Assembly (NCBI GenBank): GCA_905178155.1
Contig: CAJINV010000003.1
Span: 579,091-643,090 of the forward strand
Direction of reading: 5' to 3'
Origin: Amoebophrya sp. A120
Lineage: Eukaryota; Sar; Dinophyceae; Syndiniales; Amoebophryaceae
DNA length: 64,000 bases
The position numbers and the translations under genes are program-made. Under the pieces are notes generated by a model that was not told the origin of the DNA, ran no database searches, and worked only from the letters and a program-made list of their open reading frames with translations. Below, piece by piece: positions 36,441 to 55,682 of the stretch (position 1 is its first letter; each line of letters begins with the position of its first letter).

Positions 36441-37565
36441 GCGGGACGTGTGGCGGACAGGGTGGCCCTCGGAATAGCAGCGCGCAACCCGGCGGGCCGC
36501 CGCGTGTCGCCGCCGCTACTGCCGCCCTCCGCCTGGCGTACGGGAGCAAACCCGCCGGGCGCGCCCCAGTGGAGGGCGCGCGCGCGTGTTTTTTCGTCGC
36601 GGCTTGTTATGTTGTGCAGGCTTTCCGGCGTGCCGTCGGAGCGAGTTGGCTGCCTGACGAAATGGCGCCCGAGTGTCTGCGCAGAAGCAGGCGCGCCGGG
36701 GGATTCATTGGGGAGCCCGGTGGGCGCCGGCGCTGCAACACCGAGCCCAAGCGGCGAGCCGACCGGCTGGCCCTTGTTGTTGGCGAGTGGGTGGCGAGCA
36801 TGTGGCTCGCGCCACGGACGGAAGCGGCCGCCCGGCCCGGCTCCGGGCCCGCCAGCTGCTGGCCCCCGCGCGCAGATCTGGCCCCCGCGCGCGGATCAAT
36901 AGTCAGCAAAGACGGCCCGCGCCGGCCGGCGCGCGCGGCGGGTAGGCGGGCAGGCGCAACGCCGCGAGGGGGGCGCGCCGGCCCCCCGCGGTGCCCGGGC
37001 GCATCTTTCTGGCCGCCCCCTCGTCGGTGTCTGTGTGCCTTTTGTTTCTCGGTGCGGCCAGTTGTGCGCCCCCCGGGCAGGGGAGGGCCCCGGGAGCAAC
37101 GGCGAGCGCGCGCCCCTCGGGCGGGGCGCCCCCAGCAACCGGGCCGCCGCCGAGAAGGAAGAAAATCGAGCCGAAGCTGCAAGAGCTGCGCCACAGTGAA
37201 TACATAACGGCGCCGAAGGGCAGCAGCGTCGCCCGCCCCGGGGTGAGCAATTGGCTCGGCTGCGCTCTTGCTCGTTGTGTGTCTCTAACTATGCGGGGGG
37301 GCCGGTTCTCGCCGCAAGTGCTGGCCGCATGGGCTGCGCTTTCTTATTTTGGGCCGGGCGGGCGACCGGTGCGCTTGGTTTCGCATGCCTGCGAAGGGAG
37401 GCGCCAGCCTGGGCGCACGCAATGCAGCCGGCTATTTTTCGGGGGGCCCAGTCCTCAGCCACGAACCCATCCCGACGGACTGCGCGCCCAGGCCCGTGTG
37501 GCGTATGGTGTTGCAGGTGGAGTAGTCGCTGCAGCGTTCTACTTGGCTCTGTTTGTGTGTTGCCC
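36441..37565. other. GC-rich island of unknown origin
   Basis: About 1.1 kb of very GC-rich sequence with sharp edges in AT-richer surroundings. Overlapping frames stay open on both strands because stop codons are rare at this composition. None shows a recognisable domain, and no single frame spans the island. The left edge follows a plausible acceptor (CCGTAACAG) and the right edge meets GTAAGT near 37596, yet no frame joins them. It may be foreign, host-derived or a decayed element. Confidence 0.5.
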
Positions 37566-38887
37566 ACTACCTGCTGCTCGTCTCATCTCAAGGATGTAAG
37601 TCAGCAACAAACTCAGTCAATTCTACTAGGCCCATCGCGAGTTCTTAAAAAATTATGGAGATGGCCCAGGGAAAGCAGCCGTTGCCAGGTATGTATAGAA
37701 AGACTAAGCTGTCCCCGTGCAGACCCAGACATCGTTTCTCAACGTTTTCTGAGGGGACATTCTCTATTACTATTTCTATTTCTGTTTGTCGTGTGGTGTG
37801 TTCGGTTCCCATTGAAGTTGGTGGAAGTTTTAAGAAAGTATGAATGTATCATGTCAACAACGCCAATAAAACGAGTAGGGCACGAAATATGAAGAGACGT
37901 CGGCATCATCGCACACCAGAATCAGATCAGGTTGAGATCGGTTGCTTGCTACTTATGTCGTTGTCGCAAATGCGATATCCCACGAAATTCCAAATCCAAT
38001 CCGGACCACCAGCAGGGCCCTACATTATTCGGTTCGACATCTACTTTTATTTTGTGTATCTCGGCTCCTGTGCTAGAGCTAGAGCAGCCAGACGAGCTGA
38101 AGCGCCGAAAGATCAAAAGAAACCTTGTACGTATTTCAGGTTTATTGTATGTGTATCGTGGTGAGTGAACTCCTTGAGTTCTTGCAGCACCTATCGGCAA
38201 TAGCTGGCATGCTAGCCAAACATGAGAACTATTTGTTCTCAATCTCGGTATAGTTTGGTGAGATGATAATCTTCTTATTGAGTCACACAAAACTCGAAAA
38301 TTTGCTTTATGGAGTTTGTCAGGCAATTCTCACTCTACTATATGAATCCTCACTTGGTTCTGGTTGCTCCACAGAAAGAACAAGAAGCGTGATTGGTTTT
38401 TGGTTCTTTCAACCCAGATTTTGATCCGTGGCTTTTGGAGGCCTTTGAAGCCAGTAAAGCTAGATAAAGCGACATCTGAACCTGTGAAGTCACTAGTCCT
38501 TGTCTTCGCAGTAAAATCGTCAAAAACAAAAGCCCTAGGCACTTCTGGATCACTTAAGCCGTAGCGTTGGCAATGGCGATGGCCTCGATGAAGATACAAA
38601 GTCAAAGTATGTATAGAAGAAGCGCAAAGCGCTACCGGCGATCATGTAGCTGTCTTGATGGCTTCGCTTGCGAAGGTGATTGAATATGATAATTCATCTA
38701 AAACTAAAAGTAAAAACACTTGTAGTAGTTGACACGAAAGAGACCTGTGTTGTCCTCGGTGAAGAGAAACGCCAACAGCTTGCTGAAGTCACCAGTGTCT
38801 ATTGCGTAACACACATCTTCAACACAGCCGGAAACTGCGTAGACGAGGCTTGTTTCTCTTAGTACTAGTAGCGTAAGAACCATTACC
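37566..38887. other. spacer before the aspartokinase gene
   Basis: AT-rich, with short unrelated open frames on both strands. No supported gene. Confidence 0.5.
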
Positions 38888-45796
<6,909 letters not shown>

Positions 45797-46640
45797 AAAG
45801 CTGCTTGCTCATGCTCAGGAGGTGAAATGAGAAACTGCTCCTGTAGTAGTTCCTCGTCGTCGGATAGAATTAAGTCAACAGAGATTATGGTTGTCTGTGT
45901 GTCAGTTTACCTGCAAGAAACGCGTTTACTGTTCAAGCAGGTTCGTAGTGGTGAAAGTATGTGGCTGAAGATGAAGTTGAAACTCAAAACCCACATGAGA
46001 GTTGTTGATCTTCTTGATTTCTGACCGCTAGGACACGACTGAGTGGCTGAGTCATTTGAACTTTTCGTCAACGTACTAGAGCAGGTATTCGAAAATTATA
46101 AAGTGGCTGCCCCCATCATAATGGCCGTTCCCGTTGCTCTTGCATGCGGACCATGCGCCGGCTCTCAATTATGTACACTCAACATTTCAAGTTCGACGAC
46201 ACACACGCACTCGCTTAATGTCCGATTAAAGTTACCCATGGAACCAAAACGCGCATGCTATGAAGATGTCATCTTTGTCCTCCCCGCAATGATGCAGATC
46301 GTGTAGTGCTAGGTACTTACGCCACGTCGATCAATCCTCAGCTATTTCCTCGGCTTCGAGACCGAGAAAAGATTTTGGCTCATTTGTTGACTATCGTCTA
46401 AAAAATCTGTCGCAATTTTTGACTCCTCGTCTGAGACTCGAAGCTGCATGATTGGTCGATCGCAATCGCTTCCGTGGTTTTCGTCCTGCTAATTTCGAGA
46501 CATGGTCGATAACGCCAAAACATGAGACGCCGTGGTATATTGATTCCGTGTTTCGTCTCGATGTCGGTCTCGATCATGATTCGTGATCGTGTGGCGGTAA
46601 AAAGTGTCGTTCGATTATGATGCCACTTTTCAAAAGCTGC
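45797..46640. other. spacer after the aspartokinase gene
   Basis: No supported gene. An 87-codon frame at 46043-46306 starts with GTG, has one hydrophobic stretch and matches nothing recognised. It is left out. Confidence 0.5.
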
Positions 46641-48215
46641 CACGACTGTTGTCAGCATCCAGAAATAAAGATGCCTTCGGAAAACCGGAAAGAAAGTGAT
46701 CTAGTAGAAAACCGCTAGTCCCACTGAGTAAAAATCGCTCGGACAACGGCTGTCCGAGCGATTTTTCTTCATAGGAATTAGGAATTTTCATCTGGTCACT
46801 GTGGAGCGAGGTTTTTTCATGCCTCACCCGGCTAGGAGGAGTCGTAGAAAGACCATTGCTCGCACTGTTTTCGCGACCACTATTGTAAACTGCAATTTGC
46901 AGCGAATACCTTGCGGTGTATTTAATAAAAGTAAAATTTTGAAATTTCGCGGATTTCGTACTTCAATAAAAATTTGAAATTTCAAAATTCACAATTACTA
47001 TTTCACTTCATGTTGGTTTCTTAGTTGCGTGTGTTCTCGCGACAGCCGAGAAGACAGCTTGCGAGGCACATGCTCCACCTTGTTCAGGGCTTGGGTGTGG
47101 GGAGGGGTGAAGCTATTTGCGGGAAAGCAAGCGACCCTGTAAAAAATCGCTAATCCCACTGAGTAAAAATCGCTCGGACAACAGTTGTCCGAGCGATTTT
47201 TTCTCATGAGAGTTTAGAGGCTTTCATCTGGCCACTTCGGGTTGAGCTTGCTTCGTGGCTCCGGCTAGGAGGAGTCGGCGGATGGAGCAGTTGTCGTGCT
47301 GTTTTCCGCATCAAAGCATGCCACTGTGGTCAGCATAGAGAAATGAAGATGCCTTGGAAAACCGGAAGCAAAAGAACCTAGTAAAAAACCGCTAGTCCCA
47401 CTGAGTAAAAATCGCTCGGACAACTGTTGTCCGAGCGATTTTTCCTCATGGGGATTAAGATTTTCATATGGTCACTCTGTGGCGTGCCTCGTAACCCCGG
47501 CTGCGAAGAGTCGTCGGTGGGAGCATTGGCGGTGCATCCCACCGGAAGCTGCCTCTGTCAGCATCCAGAAATGCCGACTTGGGCAGCCGGAAGGAAATTG
47601 ACCCAGTAAAAAATCGCTAATCCCCATAAGAAAAAACGGCTCGGACAACAGTTGTCCGAGCGATTTTTCTTTATCGGGATTACGAATTTTCATCTGGTCA
47701 CTTTGGAGCGAGGTTCATGCCTCACGGCTAGGGGGAGTCGTAGGAAAACCATTGCTCGCACTGTTTTCATCGCGACCACTATAAACTCAACTTGCAGCAA
47801 ATATCTTGGGGTGTATTCGATAAAAGTAAAATTTTGAAATTTCGCGGATTTCGTACTTCAATAAAAATAAAAATTTGAAATTTCAATTCCCAATTACCAT
47901 TTCACTTCATGTTGGCCTCCTAGTTGCGTGTGTTGTCGCGACAGCCGAGAAGAAAGCTTGCGAGGCACATGCTCCACCTTGTTCAAGGCTTGGATGTGGG
48001 GAGGGGTGAAGCAATTTGCGGGAATAAAAGCGACCCTGTAAAAAATCGCTAATCCCACTGAGTAAAAATCGCTCGGACAACAGTTGTCCGAGCGATTTTT
48101 TCCCATGAGGATTTAGGGGCTTTCATCTGGCCACTTTCTTCGGGTTGAGCTTGCTTCGTGGCTCCGGCTAGGAGGAGTCGGCGGATGGAGCAGTTGTCGT
48201 GCTGTTTTCCGCATA
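46640..48215. repeat. tandemly duplicated block of about 900 bp with hairpins
   Basis: Two related blocks follow each other with an offset of about 900 bp; for example the hairpin at 46730 matches 47633 and the one at 47165 matches 48064. Each holds 37-nt palindromes of the form AAAAATCGCTCGGACAAC plus its complement: 46730-46766, 47165-47201, 47407-47443, 47633-47669 (one mismatch) and 48064-48100. These are followed by TTTCATCTGG or similar. Copies of the AT-rich TTTCGCGG box (46923, 47819) are part of the block. No open frame is shared by the copies. Confidence 0.85.
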
Positions 48216-48631
48216 GCATGGAAGGTGCTGCTGGTTGTGGAGCTGCAGTGTCATTTTATGGTCGTTCCGGTTGTTGGACAGTCCCCCAGACATAGGGGGT
48301 CGAAGAAGAAGATGATGAAGAATCTGTCCAGGTTTCAAACCTCGAAGGAGCAAGCTGCGTTCCTTTAGTAGAACAAGGAACAAGAAGGTCGCGAGTTCAT
48401 GATTTTTTAACGTGCTTTGCCTTTGTTTTCAGTCTTTCTTTCTGTGGGACAGACTAGATTTTCGTCTTTGTAAGAAAAAGTACAGAATAAAAAGATGACG
48501 AGAGCACACACGACTTTATCTTCTACAATGGAGCAGCCGACGCGACATCGTTGTGTATCAAGAGGTAGGAGGCTCGAAAGGAAACCGAAACAAGACCCGA
48601 AGCACCAGCTGTAGAAGAGTAACACAGCAAA
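48216..48631. other. spacer before the small two-introner gene
   Basis: No supported feature other than the presumed leader of the next gene. Confidence 0.5.
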
Positions 48632-49635
48632 ATGTCCACCTCGCTTTTGCGCAACAATTGTACGGAGGACAATCTCCACTGCACCCCGGCTATCCCGAAC
48701 ATCATCACCAACCCCGCGGACATACCGACCGGGGGAAAAGGGAACAAGCATCCCATCCGGAACCCGCTTTTCGCGAAGGACGCTTGGATATGACGGTGCA
48801 CAACTCCCCCTCCCCCTCATTTGTCATGCAAAATACCCAATCCACCCTTTGTTTGCCTCTTGGCACTGTGTGCATGACAAGTTCTGGCACTAGCCCAAAT
48901 AGCACTATACTCCAGTGCAAATCTGTCATGCAAAACCGGCATTCTTGCTGATGCTTGTATTGCCGTTCATGCTATACAAATGAGGTGGAGGAGGGGTTGT
49001 GCACTGTCATATTGGAACGAGCGCGAGTGGCACTCCATGCGGAAAGCCTTGAATGCCGTATGACAGCCTCAGGTTGGAAATCCTCAAAGTGGAAATAATT
49101 TGTAATGCAAAAAAACGACTCCAGTTGAAGCGCCATTTGTGGTCGGCGCATGACAAATTTCCTGGGCCCTTAAAGCATGTCTGTCATGCAGGTTAAGGCA
49201 AAGGGGTGCCCTTTTCTCGTGCTAAGCAACACTCCAATTCTTCACCCCTAGCAGGACAATATCAATAGTCGGTCTCCATCGTGTCCTCCGCAATACAGTC
49301 TTTTTTGCTTTTTATTTCATGCATCACAAATTATTTCCACTTTGAGGATTTCCAACCTGAGGACTTCATACGCCGCACGGATCGCCGACAACGCCGTACG
49401 GGAGGCGTACCGATACGCGCAGTGGTCGAGGGATCGTTCAGGCATGGTCAAGCAGTACGCGAGAAAGGCGCTGGAAACCTTCGACCAGGAGTTCGGCCCA
49501 CCAGAGCGCGAAATGTTAACAGGAAGTGCAGCGTCGTCTTTGCAAACGTTCGGACAGGCTGCCCCGCTTCAGGTGCATTCCAACGTAATGCCGGAATTTC
49601 AAACTGCCGGAATAAGAACTGCGCATTGGTTTTGA
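48632..49635 (+). CDS. small unknown protein, both introns are introners
   Basis: Three exons, 48632-48788, 49017-49058 and 49376-49635, give 152 residues beginning MSTSLLRNNCTEDN. The frame emerges only when elements C2 and E2 are removed with one flanking repeat each; unspliced, it is cut by stops inside both elements. The middle is an Ala/Arg-rich helix (WHSMRKALNAARIADNAVRE, then AYRYAQWSRDR). The end is more mixed and closes with TAHWF. No family is recognised. Closeness to the next gene fits the one-way cluster. Confidence 0.7.
48789..49011 (+). mobile_element. introner element C2
   Basis: Runs TATGACGGTGCACAAC...GTTGTGCACTGTCATA between perfect TTGGA copies (48784-48788 and 49012-49016). 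Interior text is nearly identical to C1 8.7 kb upstream (for example GCTTGTATTGCCGTTCATG), which points to recent spread. Confidence 0.95.
49059..49370 (+). mobile_element. introner element E2
   Basis: Runs TATGACAGCCTCAGG...CCTGAGGACTTCATA, flanked by TGCCG (49054-49058) and CGCCG (49371-49375), four of five alike. Inverted termini are about 50 bp and include GGAAATCCTCAAAGTGG and TTTGTNATGCA. Excision gives GCC G|CA CGG in frame. Confidence 0.9.
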
Positions 49636-50321
49636 TGATTGAAATTGAAACACTTATATCGTGTTGGACGAACTGGAACCTTGATCGCCCTTTCACGTGT
49701 CTTGGAAGCCAGTTGAGAAAATGATTTGGTTTTATTTGCAGATCTTTTTCGATGATTTTGTTGCCTCGCGATTTTGCGATGGTCATGAATGATGTGTTTC
49801 AGATGCCAGCATGAGGGACGCTGTAGCTATGTGTCCGGGGTAGGCAATGTGTGGAATTGTACGAACAAATCGGAAGGATGCACTTGTTTTGTTCTTTTAA
49901 AGGAGATGAAATAAACGGCTCATGCTCATCTGATGCTGATTTTCGATTCAGACAGCGTCAGCTTGCTTCGTTCTTCGTAGTTGCCCAAGGTTCTAGTTGG
50001 ACCAGAAACTTCCACAGCGATTGCAACCCCTTCGACCCCTGGATGCTGCAACGAATAGCAATAAAATCTTTCGCTTGTGGTCTCTCTATTAGGGCAGAGC
50101 AGAAAATGAATCGTACCTACTGGGTTTCTTGCACCTTTTGATGCGGTCGTGGCTCCGGGCACATTCTTGTGTAGAAGAAGTCGGTTTGTTTTTTTCTGTT
50201 ATCCATATTCGCATTTTTGATTCTTTGCGTTGATTTGCTCCTGCTCGATTGGAGATTGGAGCTTCTGACATAAGTACCGAAAACGAGCTTGTGTCTGCCT
50301 GCCAGCGAGATATAAAGCAGC
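49636..50321. other. intergenic spacer
   Basis: No supported gene or repeat; presumed 3' and 5' flanks. Confidence 0.5.
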
Positions 50322-53300
50322 ATGGCGGGAAACTATCCCTTGGTTCACTTTTTCTCTCTTCAGAACGGCTCCGGTGATGATGCTTCGTTGCTCACCGCTG
50401 CTCGCCTCAGTTCTTCTGTTGTTTACGATCCGCCAGGAGCGGAGGCCGCTGCGGGCCGGAATATAGCAGGCAGTGCGAATGAAGGTACAATACGCGGAGT
50501 AGGAGGGCCGCGACATCGTGGAGCTTCTAGTAGCTCTGACTCCCTCGTGGAGAGGAAAATTGCGTCGAAAAGCCCGGGGTTCGAACCATCAACGCCGGCG
50601 CCGTTCACTCCCGCGTCGCGATTAGAGGAACATGCTCAGGTGGGTGCAGCAGCGGCAGCAGCGAGTGATTCAACCGCAACGTCATCGAAAAAAAACTCTC
50701 CTCCGGGGCGAAATGAAGAGCGTGTACTTCTGCCGCCGCCAGAGGTGGACCAACTGGTGGCTAAGGCAACAGATAAAAATCCACATTTGGAACATCATGT
50801 TGCTGATGAAGACGATGAAGATGCTGAGCCGCCTGCGCTTGGCTCCGGCAACATCCACGACATCCCCGGTGATGTCGCGCAGAGACAAGACTTCAAGGAG
50901 CGAGCGCTTTTGGCGGCCGAGACTGCGTTTTTCGACAACTGCTTCGACGGGACCGCGGGCGCGCTGAAGCGAGTGATTGGCCAAGAGCTCGGCTACCCTC
51001 CGTCGGTCATCCAGCTGCGTGTCATACCAAAAGAGGATGAGAGTTTCTTGCTGGGCGGGTCCAACAATCAACATGACGATGATGGTGATACTAGCTTCCT
51101 TTTACCCCCAGATGAAGAAGTTCCGGACTTCGACGAGGACGTCTCGCCCGCCGTTTCCAGGCAGGTGACGGAGAACAACGCAGCACACCTGGGCAGCAGC
51201 TCTGTCGTGGTGGAAAACAACGCGAGCGCGCTCGACCAAATTGAAGGGGTGACCTTCTGTGACGTTTATTGCACCGTCCCGTCATTACCGCGGACGATCG
51301 CAGACCAAGCCAAGTGCGACAGGCTGCAATCTGAAGTCATCAGAAAGATCCTTTTGGCGGTACAGGGTGTCGTGGAGAATGAGGAGAAGAGGGAGACTTC
51401 TAAAATAAATGCCAACGATCATATTAACGGAACAACAAGAGGAGATGCTCAACCTGATGATCCCGATGTCGCAAGAACATCTTCAACAGGAGAAACAGTA
51501 CGACTCCTACCGCGCACTGCTTCCACACCTTCATCCGCTGCGGCACCAGCCGGTGACGATGAACAACCCACACTGGACAGCATCGTTGTGGACTTGAAGG
51601 TGAAAATCCGTGTGTGGACGTGCACGTTTCAGTACGGGATCGTGTCGCCCGCCCACTTTACCGGTCCATTGCAGGAACTCCAGGACATCGAGCGCCTGGG
51701 GCCGGTGGTCTGCGAAGAGTGGGTCGCCCTGGCCCACTACCGTGACCATAAGGATTTCGAGTCGAGCTTCTTCAACTTTCTGTGCCTCAAGTACTTTCGC
51801 GATCTGGCCCTCGCGTTGGTACGACACCCGAAAACGGACCCCGCGCTGTTGACGTTCGATTTGGCGCAGCTCCCCGCTTTCGAAAAGTTGGTCGTCGATC
51901 TGAATGACGAGATCTACTTCGGTACCTTGAAGAACTACTGTCCGGAGTTTGTGAGCAGTCCGCTGGGTGCTGCCTACCTGTGCGGCAGCGACGAGTTGGT
52001 CTTAGAGTTGCTGGCGAAAAAGCAATGCGACTACTGTACGCCCGACGCAAACAGCGCCAACGCGGCGAATGAAGAACTGGTGGCGACACGGTTGCGAACA
52101 CTGCTGATACAGTTCAAACGCTTACTGATCGAAATTCAAGCAAGGTATGACTTCGAGCAGCTGCAGAAAGAGCGGCTTGCAGTTGCGAGCAGCCCCCTGT
52201 CTCGCACGTCGAGCGCACCGGGAGCAGAACGTCAGGACGTCGACAAGTTGTCATCAATAAATCACGGAACAACAACAGATAAAAATGCAACTGGAATTCC
52301 TGCGGGTGCGGTCTTGAGCAAGGCACGACGCACATCCTCTGTGCCAGCATCGTCCTCCTCTGCAGGAGCTTCTACGGGCAGCAGCCCCGGTCGTCGCAGA
52401 GAAGCGTTGCAAGCAATGGCTTTAACAAGCACTGCCGGTGCAGCTGCAGCAGCAGCCGTCAATTACGACGGCACAGAAGTTGTAGACCACCCACCGTCTG
52501 CTTCGTACGGATTTGTCCACGACGATTTGCGGTCCGCGGAGGACGTGCTCTACCCAGAGCGCGCGTCGGGAATTGTCATTTTGAAGCAGGACACCGTGAT
52601 CCAGCAGTTCGTTCGCGAAGTCGGCGTGCCCGTGCTCTTTCACGACGCCGCACTTCTGGAACTTCAGACCGCCTGGGTGCACCGGGAAATCATGCCCGGA
52701 GACTTTTTAGAAGCAGGAAAAACAGTTACTGGCGGGAAAAATGGGGACGTAAAAACTACGTCAGGAGACAATGAATCTGTCTTCGCGAAGGCCTGCGAAG
52801 CTACTACAAACGGGTTGAACAACCAATTACGGACCGTCAATGCGTCACTCGCCACCAAGCGGTTCGGCGAAGCTCCGGGTAGTTGTTCGGAGTGGTTTAC
52901 CGAGAATTTTCTCGGGGATCCAAGGGCCTCGTCCGAGTACGTGATCGGCTCCGACGTGGTAAACAGCACGGACACGCTGGCGGACCCGTTCACCGACCGC
53001 AGTTTCTACACGGATTCCAAGGAGTGCTCCATGCTGGAAATGGCCATGAGCGAGCTCCGAGTGAATGTTGTCTTGGCGCTGCTGGTATGGATTGCAAATG
53101 TGTCTGGGTCTGGAAGATTGCAACTTGTCATGCTAAATCCGAATCATGCAAAAAGAAAAATCTGTGTTGCATGAGTGCCAAAAGCTATCCACTTTCGACC
53201 AAGTTGGGAGGGAGTTTCTCACGCAGGATAGGCATGACAGAGACCTCACAGAGTCTTTCATACTAGGTCCCGCATTCCAAACCGCAGGGGTCAGGGAAAT

Positions 53301-55102
53301 CCTGCATGACAAGTTTACAGTCTTCCAGACCCAGACATATTTGCAGTTGATAGCTGGCCCGGCCGGACCTGAACTCCGCGCTGATTACCAGCTCCGTGTT
53401 ATCAAATGCAAATACGTCTGGGTCTGGAAGAATGCAACTTGTGATGCTGCATTTGGATTCCAAGAAAATCTGTATTGCATGAGTAGCAAAGGGAGCGCGT
53501 TTTTTGCTACGCCCAGAGGGCATTTGTCATGCGGAATAGGCATCAAGAAGCCCTCAAAAAATCTGTGATGCTAGGGCGTGCATCACGGACATCATGGCTC
53601 ATGCAAAACGTGCGTGACAAGTCTCAGAATGTTTCAGACCCAGACAGATTTGCATTTGATAAGTGTACGAGAAGGCACTTTCCTACGCCTTAGATCGCGG
53701 CTTCGGGATTCAATCGCGGTCCTCCTTCAGTTACAACGCAGCTGCGCGACGGGAAAACGCCGACGGTCTGGACGCCCGAAGCGACACGCGCGTAGCCGCC
53801 AGCGCCGTTCTGAACCTCTTCCCACCACGGGGGTTCGATCTCTGGCAGAGCATTTGTGCGTTATTTCAGATGAAAATCAGGGAAGCGACGATGCGTGTCA
53901 CCACTGTCACAGAGGACGTCCTCGAGACGGGGCAGTGGTGCGACGAGGTCGTGGGTACAAGGACTTCTACCGGTGGCGCCGCGAATGGCAAGAGCAATGC
54001 TCGTTTTGGGCATGATCAACAAGAAGAAGACGAAGCAGTTGAAGTAGAAGTTGCATCTTCATCACCAGTAAAAAGAACAGGTGAAGAACGCAAAATAAAT
54101 GCAGCAGCTGCGGCCGGCGCCGACGCAGATGACTCTCCAACTACTGAACGCCAAACATCCACCACACGACGCCCAGGAGCAAGTAGGAGATTTTTACATA
54201 AGCGGGTCCACAAGTGGTACCAGTTTGAACTGAAATCGATCGAGGCGGAGTCGCGCTCCGTGGCAAAGTACGACGAAGAAGTGCTTACGGCAATCGAGAC
54301 CTACATGGGCATGGGGATTTACTCGGACACCTACAACACTTCTTGCCTGGACCGCCGGGTGTTTACCGACGCCGCGTTGCGCTGCTTGAAACAGGAGTAC
54401 TACAAGTGGAAGCGGGAACAGCGGCCGAAACACATTCTCGGCCTGCACTGTATGGAAGCGTCAGGTTTGAAATCGACAAAATTATTGAAACTGTCATGCA
54501 TAAGATGCAAGGCATGAAGTGCCTGTCTTGCCGGGATGGCAAGCAAGGCCGATTGTGAGCCTGTTTAGGGTTTGAGATAGAGCTGTTAAAGTAGCATGAC
54601 AAAAGCAGTCTTCTGTGCCCAAACAGCATGACAAATTGGATTCCGGTGCTCGGAAAATTTGTCATGCGCCCCCTGATAAGTGGGCTTTCGACTGGTATCG
54701 GTTTTATGCATGGCAAACTATCTCAACTTTGACGATGTCGATTCTGACACTCCCATACACTGCTGCGGCGTGCAGTGGAAGAACCTGCGCTGTGAACTCG
54801 TCGAGAGGCAAGTAGTTTCGACGGTAGTTGCCGCGCCGGTTGAGCATATGCATTGCAAAAGTATCGTACTAGTATGAATTGCATTACAAATTCACTTAGC
54901 ATTACAAATTGAATTTGTAATGCGGATCTGCCTCGATAAAAAGATTTGTAGATGCATAAACGCAATTAGTACGAGTGCGATACTTTTGCACAGGAAAGAG
55001 CAGGCGGGTGGACAGAAGAAGAAGCAGCAAGCGGAGTCGCTGGCGCAGCAGCGGAAATACCAGACGGAGCTGCGAGACGTCATGGAGGGCTACTGGGGCT
55101 GA
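50322..55102 (+). CDS. unknown 1257-residue protein with ankyrin-like stretches
   Basis: Five exons, 50322-53085, 53358-53399, 53667-54450, 54763-54846 and 55003-55102, all joined by removal of inserted elements; no conventional intron is present. The N-terminal 200 residues are low-complexity. The middle has folded-looking helical sequence (TFQYGIVSPAHFTGPLQEL, FLCLKYFRDLALALVRHP). Two stretches resemble ankyrin repeats: SPLGAAYLCGSDELVLELL and, across two introners, CSMLEMAMSELRVNVVLALL followed by ARPDLNSALI. A Lys/Gln-rich coil ends the protein (QKKKQQAESLAQQRKYQTEL). Ankyrin repeats bind protein partners, but the assignment is weak. The 42-nt second exon lies between two F elements. Confidence 0.75.
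53086..53352 (+). mobile_element. introner element F2
   Basis: Runs TATGGATTGCAAATG...TTGCAGTTGATA between perfect GCTGG copies (53081-53085 and 53353-53357). TGTCTGGGTCTGGAAGATTG and its complement form the inner termini. Excision gives CTG G|CC CGG (LLARP). Confidence 0.9.
53400..53661 (+). mobile_element. introner element F3
   Basis: Runs TATCAAATGCAAATACG...GCATTTGATA, flanked by CGTGT (53395-53399) and AGTGT (53662-53666). Excision gives GTG T|AC GAG. No junction within the repeat is GT-AG. F2 and F3 are separated by only 47 bases. Confidence 0.9.
54451..54757 (+). mobile_element. introner element E3
   Basis: Runs TATGGAAGCGTCAGG...TGACACTCCCATA between perfect CACTG copies (54446-54450 and 54758-54762). 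The interior shares long phrases with E1, such as GCAGTCTTCTGTGCCCAAAC. Confidence 0.95.
54847..54997 (+). mobile_element. introner element A3
   Basis: Runs TATGCATTGCAAAAG...TTTTGCACAGGAAA between perfect GAGCA copies (54842-54846 and 54998-55002). It is the only group member whose right end is AAA rather than ATA. Excision gives GAG CA|G GCG and a stop at 55102. Confidence 0.9.
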
Positions 55103-55682
55103 GGAATCTTGAATCTTCAGAACTTGTGATGTGGTACCCGAACCCGGTTTGTGTATGTGCATGGCGAGACTTATCTCTGCGAGCGCGCTTCCACCAGAAC
55201 AAAACGAAATAAAAGTGAAAGCTCTTTGTTCTTCAGGTTGACAACTGTTGTTGTTGAGTTCATGAGCACGGAGATTTTTGCAATCATTCTTTTTTGGCTT
55301 CGAATTTGAAAAAGGAGAAACACCTTTGCCGCGATGACGGCACATCATGCACTCGTAATTTTTCGTTGCCCATTGTTCCCTCCGCATCCGCTCTAAAATA
55401 AATAGTTTGATTCCTGCTACCAGCACCGGAATGTTGTACTAACTGCCAGTTACAAGAGCTCTCTGTTGTTACCAACGATGTGCCGTTCTGAGGCTTTGCA
55501 TTTTGAAGATCCAAAACTTGTTCTCGCGACACTACATAGGGTGTATAGCAGCTAAGGTCGTCAACGCCAAACGGCGAAGGTGAAGAGAATGATGATGAAA
55601 CCGCGGTTTCTTCGCAGAGAATAAAGATCCTGATACACGCGGCGCGACCTCGCGGCACTGATACTGAAGAAGATCATTAGAT
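55103..55682. other. intergenic spacer
   Basis: Nothing supported; flanks of the neighbouring genes. Confidence 0.5.

Noticed and set aside
36569-37599. Overlapping frames of about 200 codons in the GC island, both strands
   Set aside because: High GC suppresses stop codons; no domain, no spanning frame and no splice model.
46043-46306. 87-codon frame after the aspartokinase gene
   Set aside because: It starts with GTG, has no recognised domain and is too short to support.
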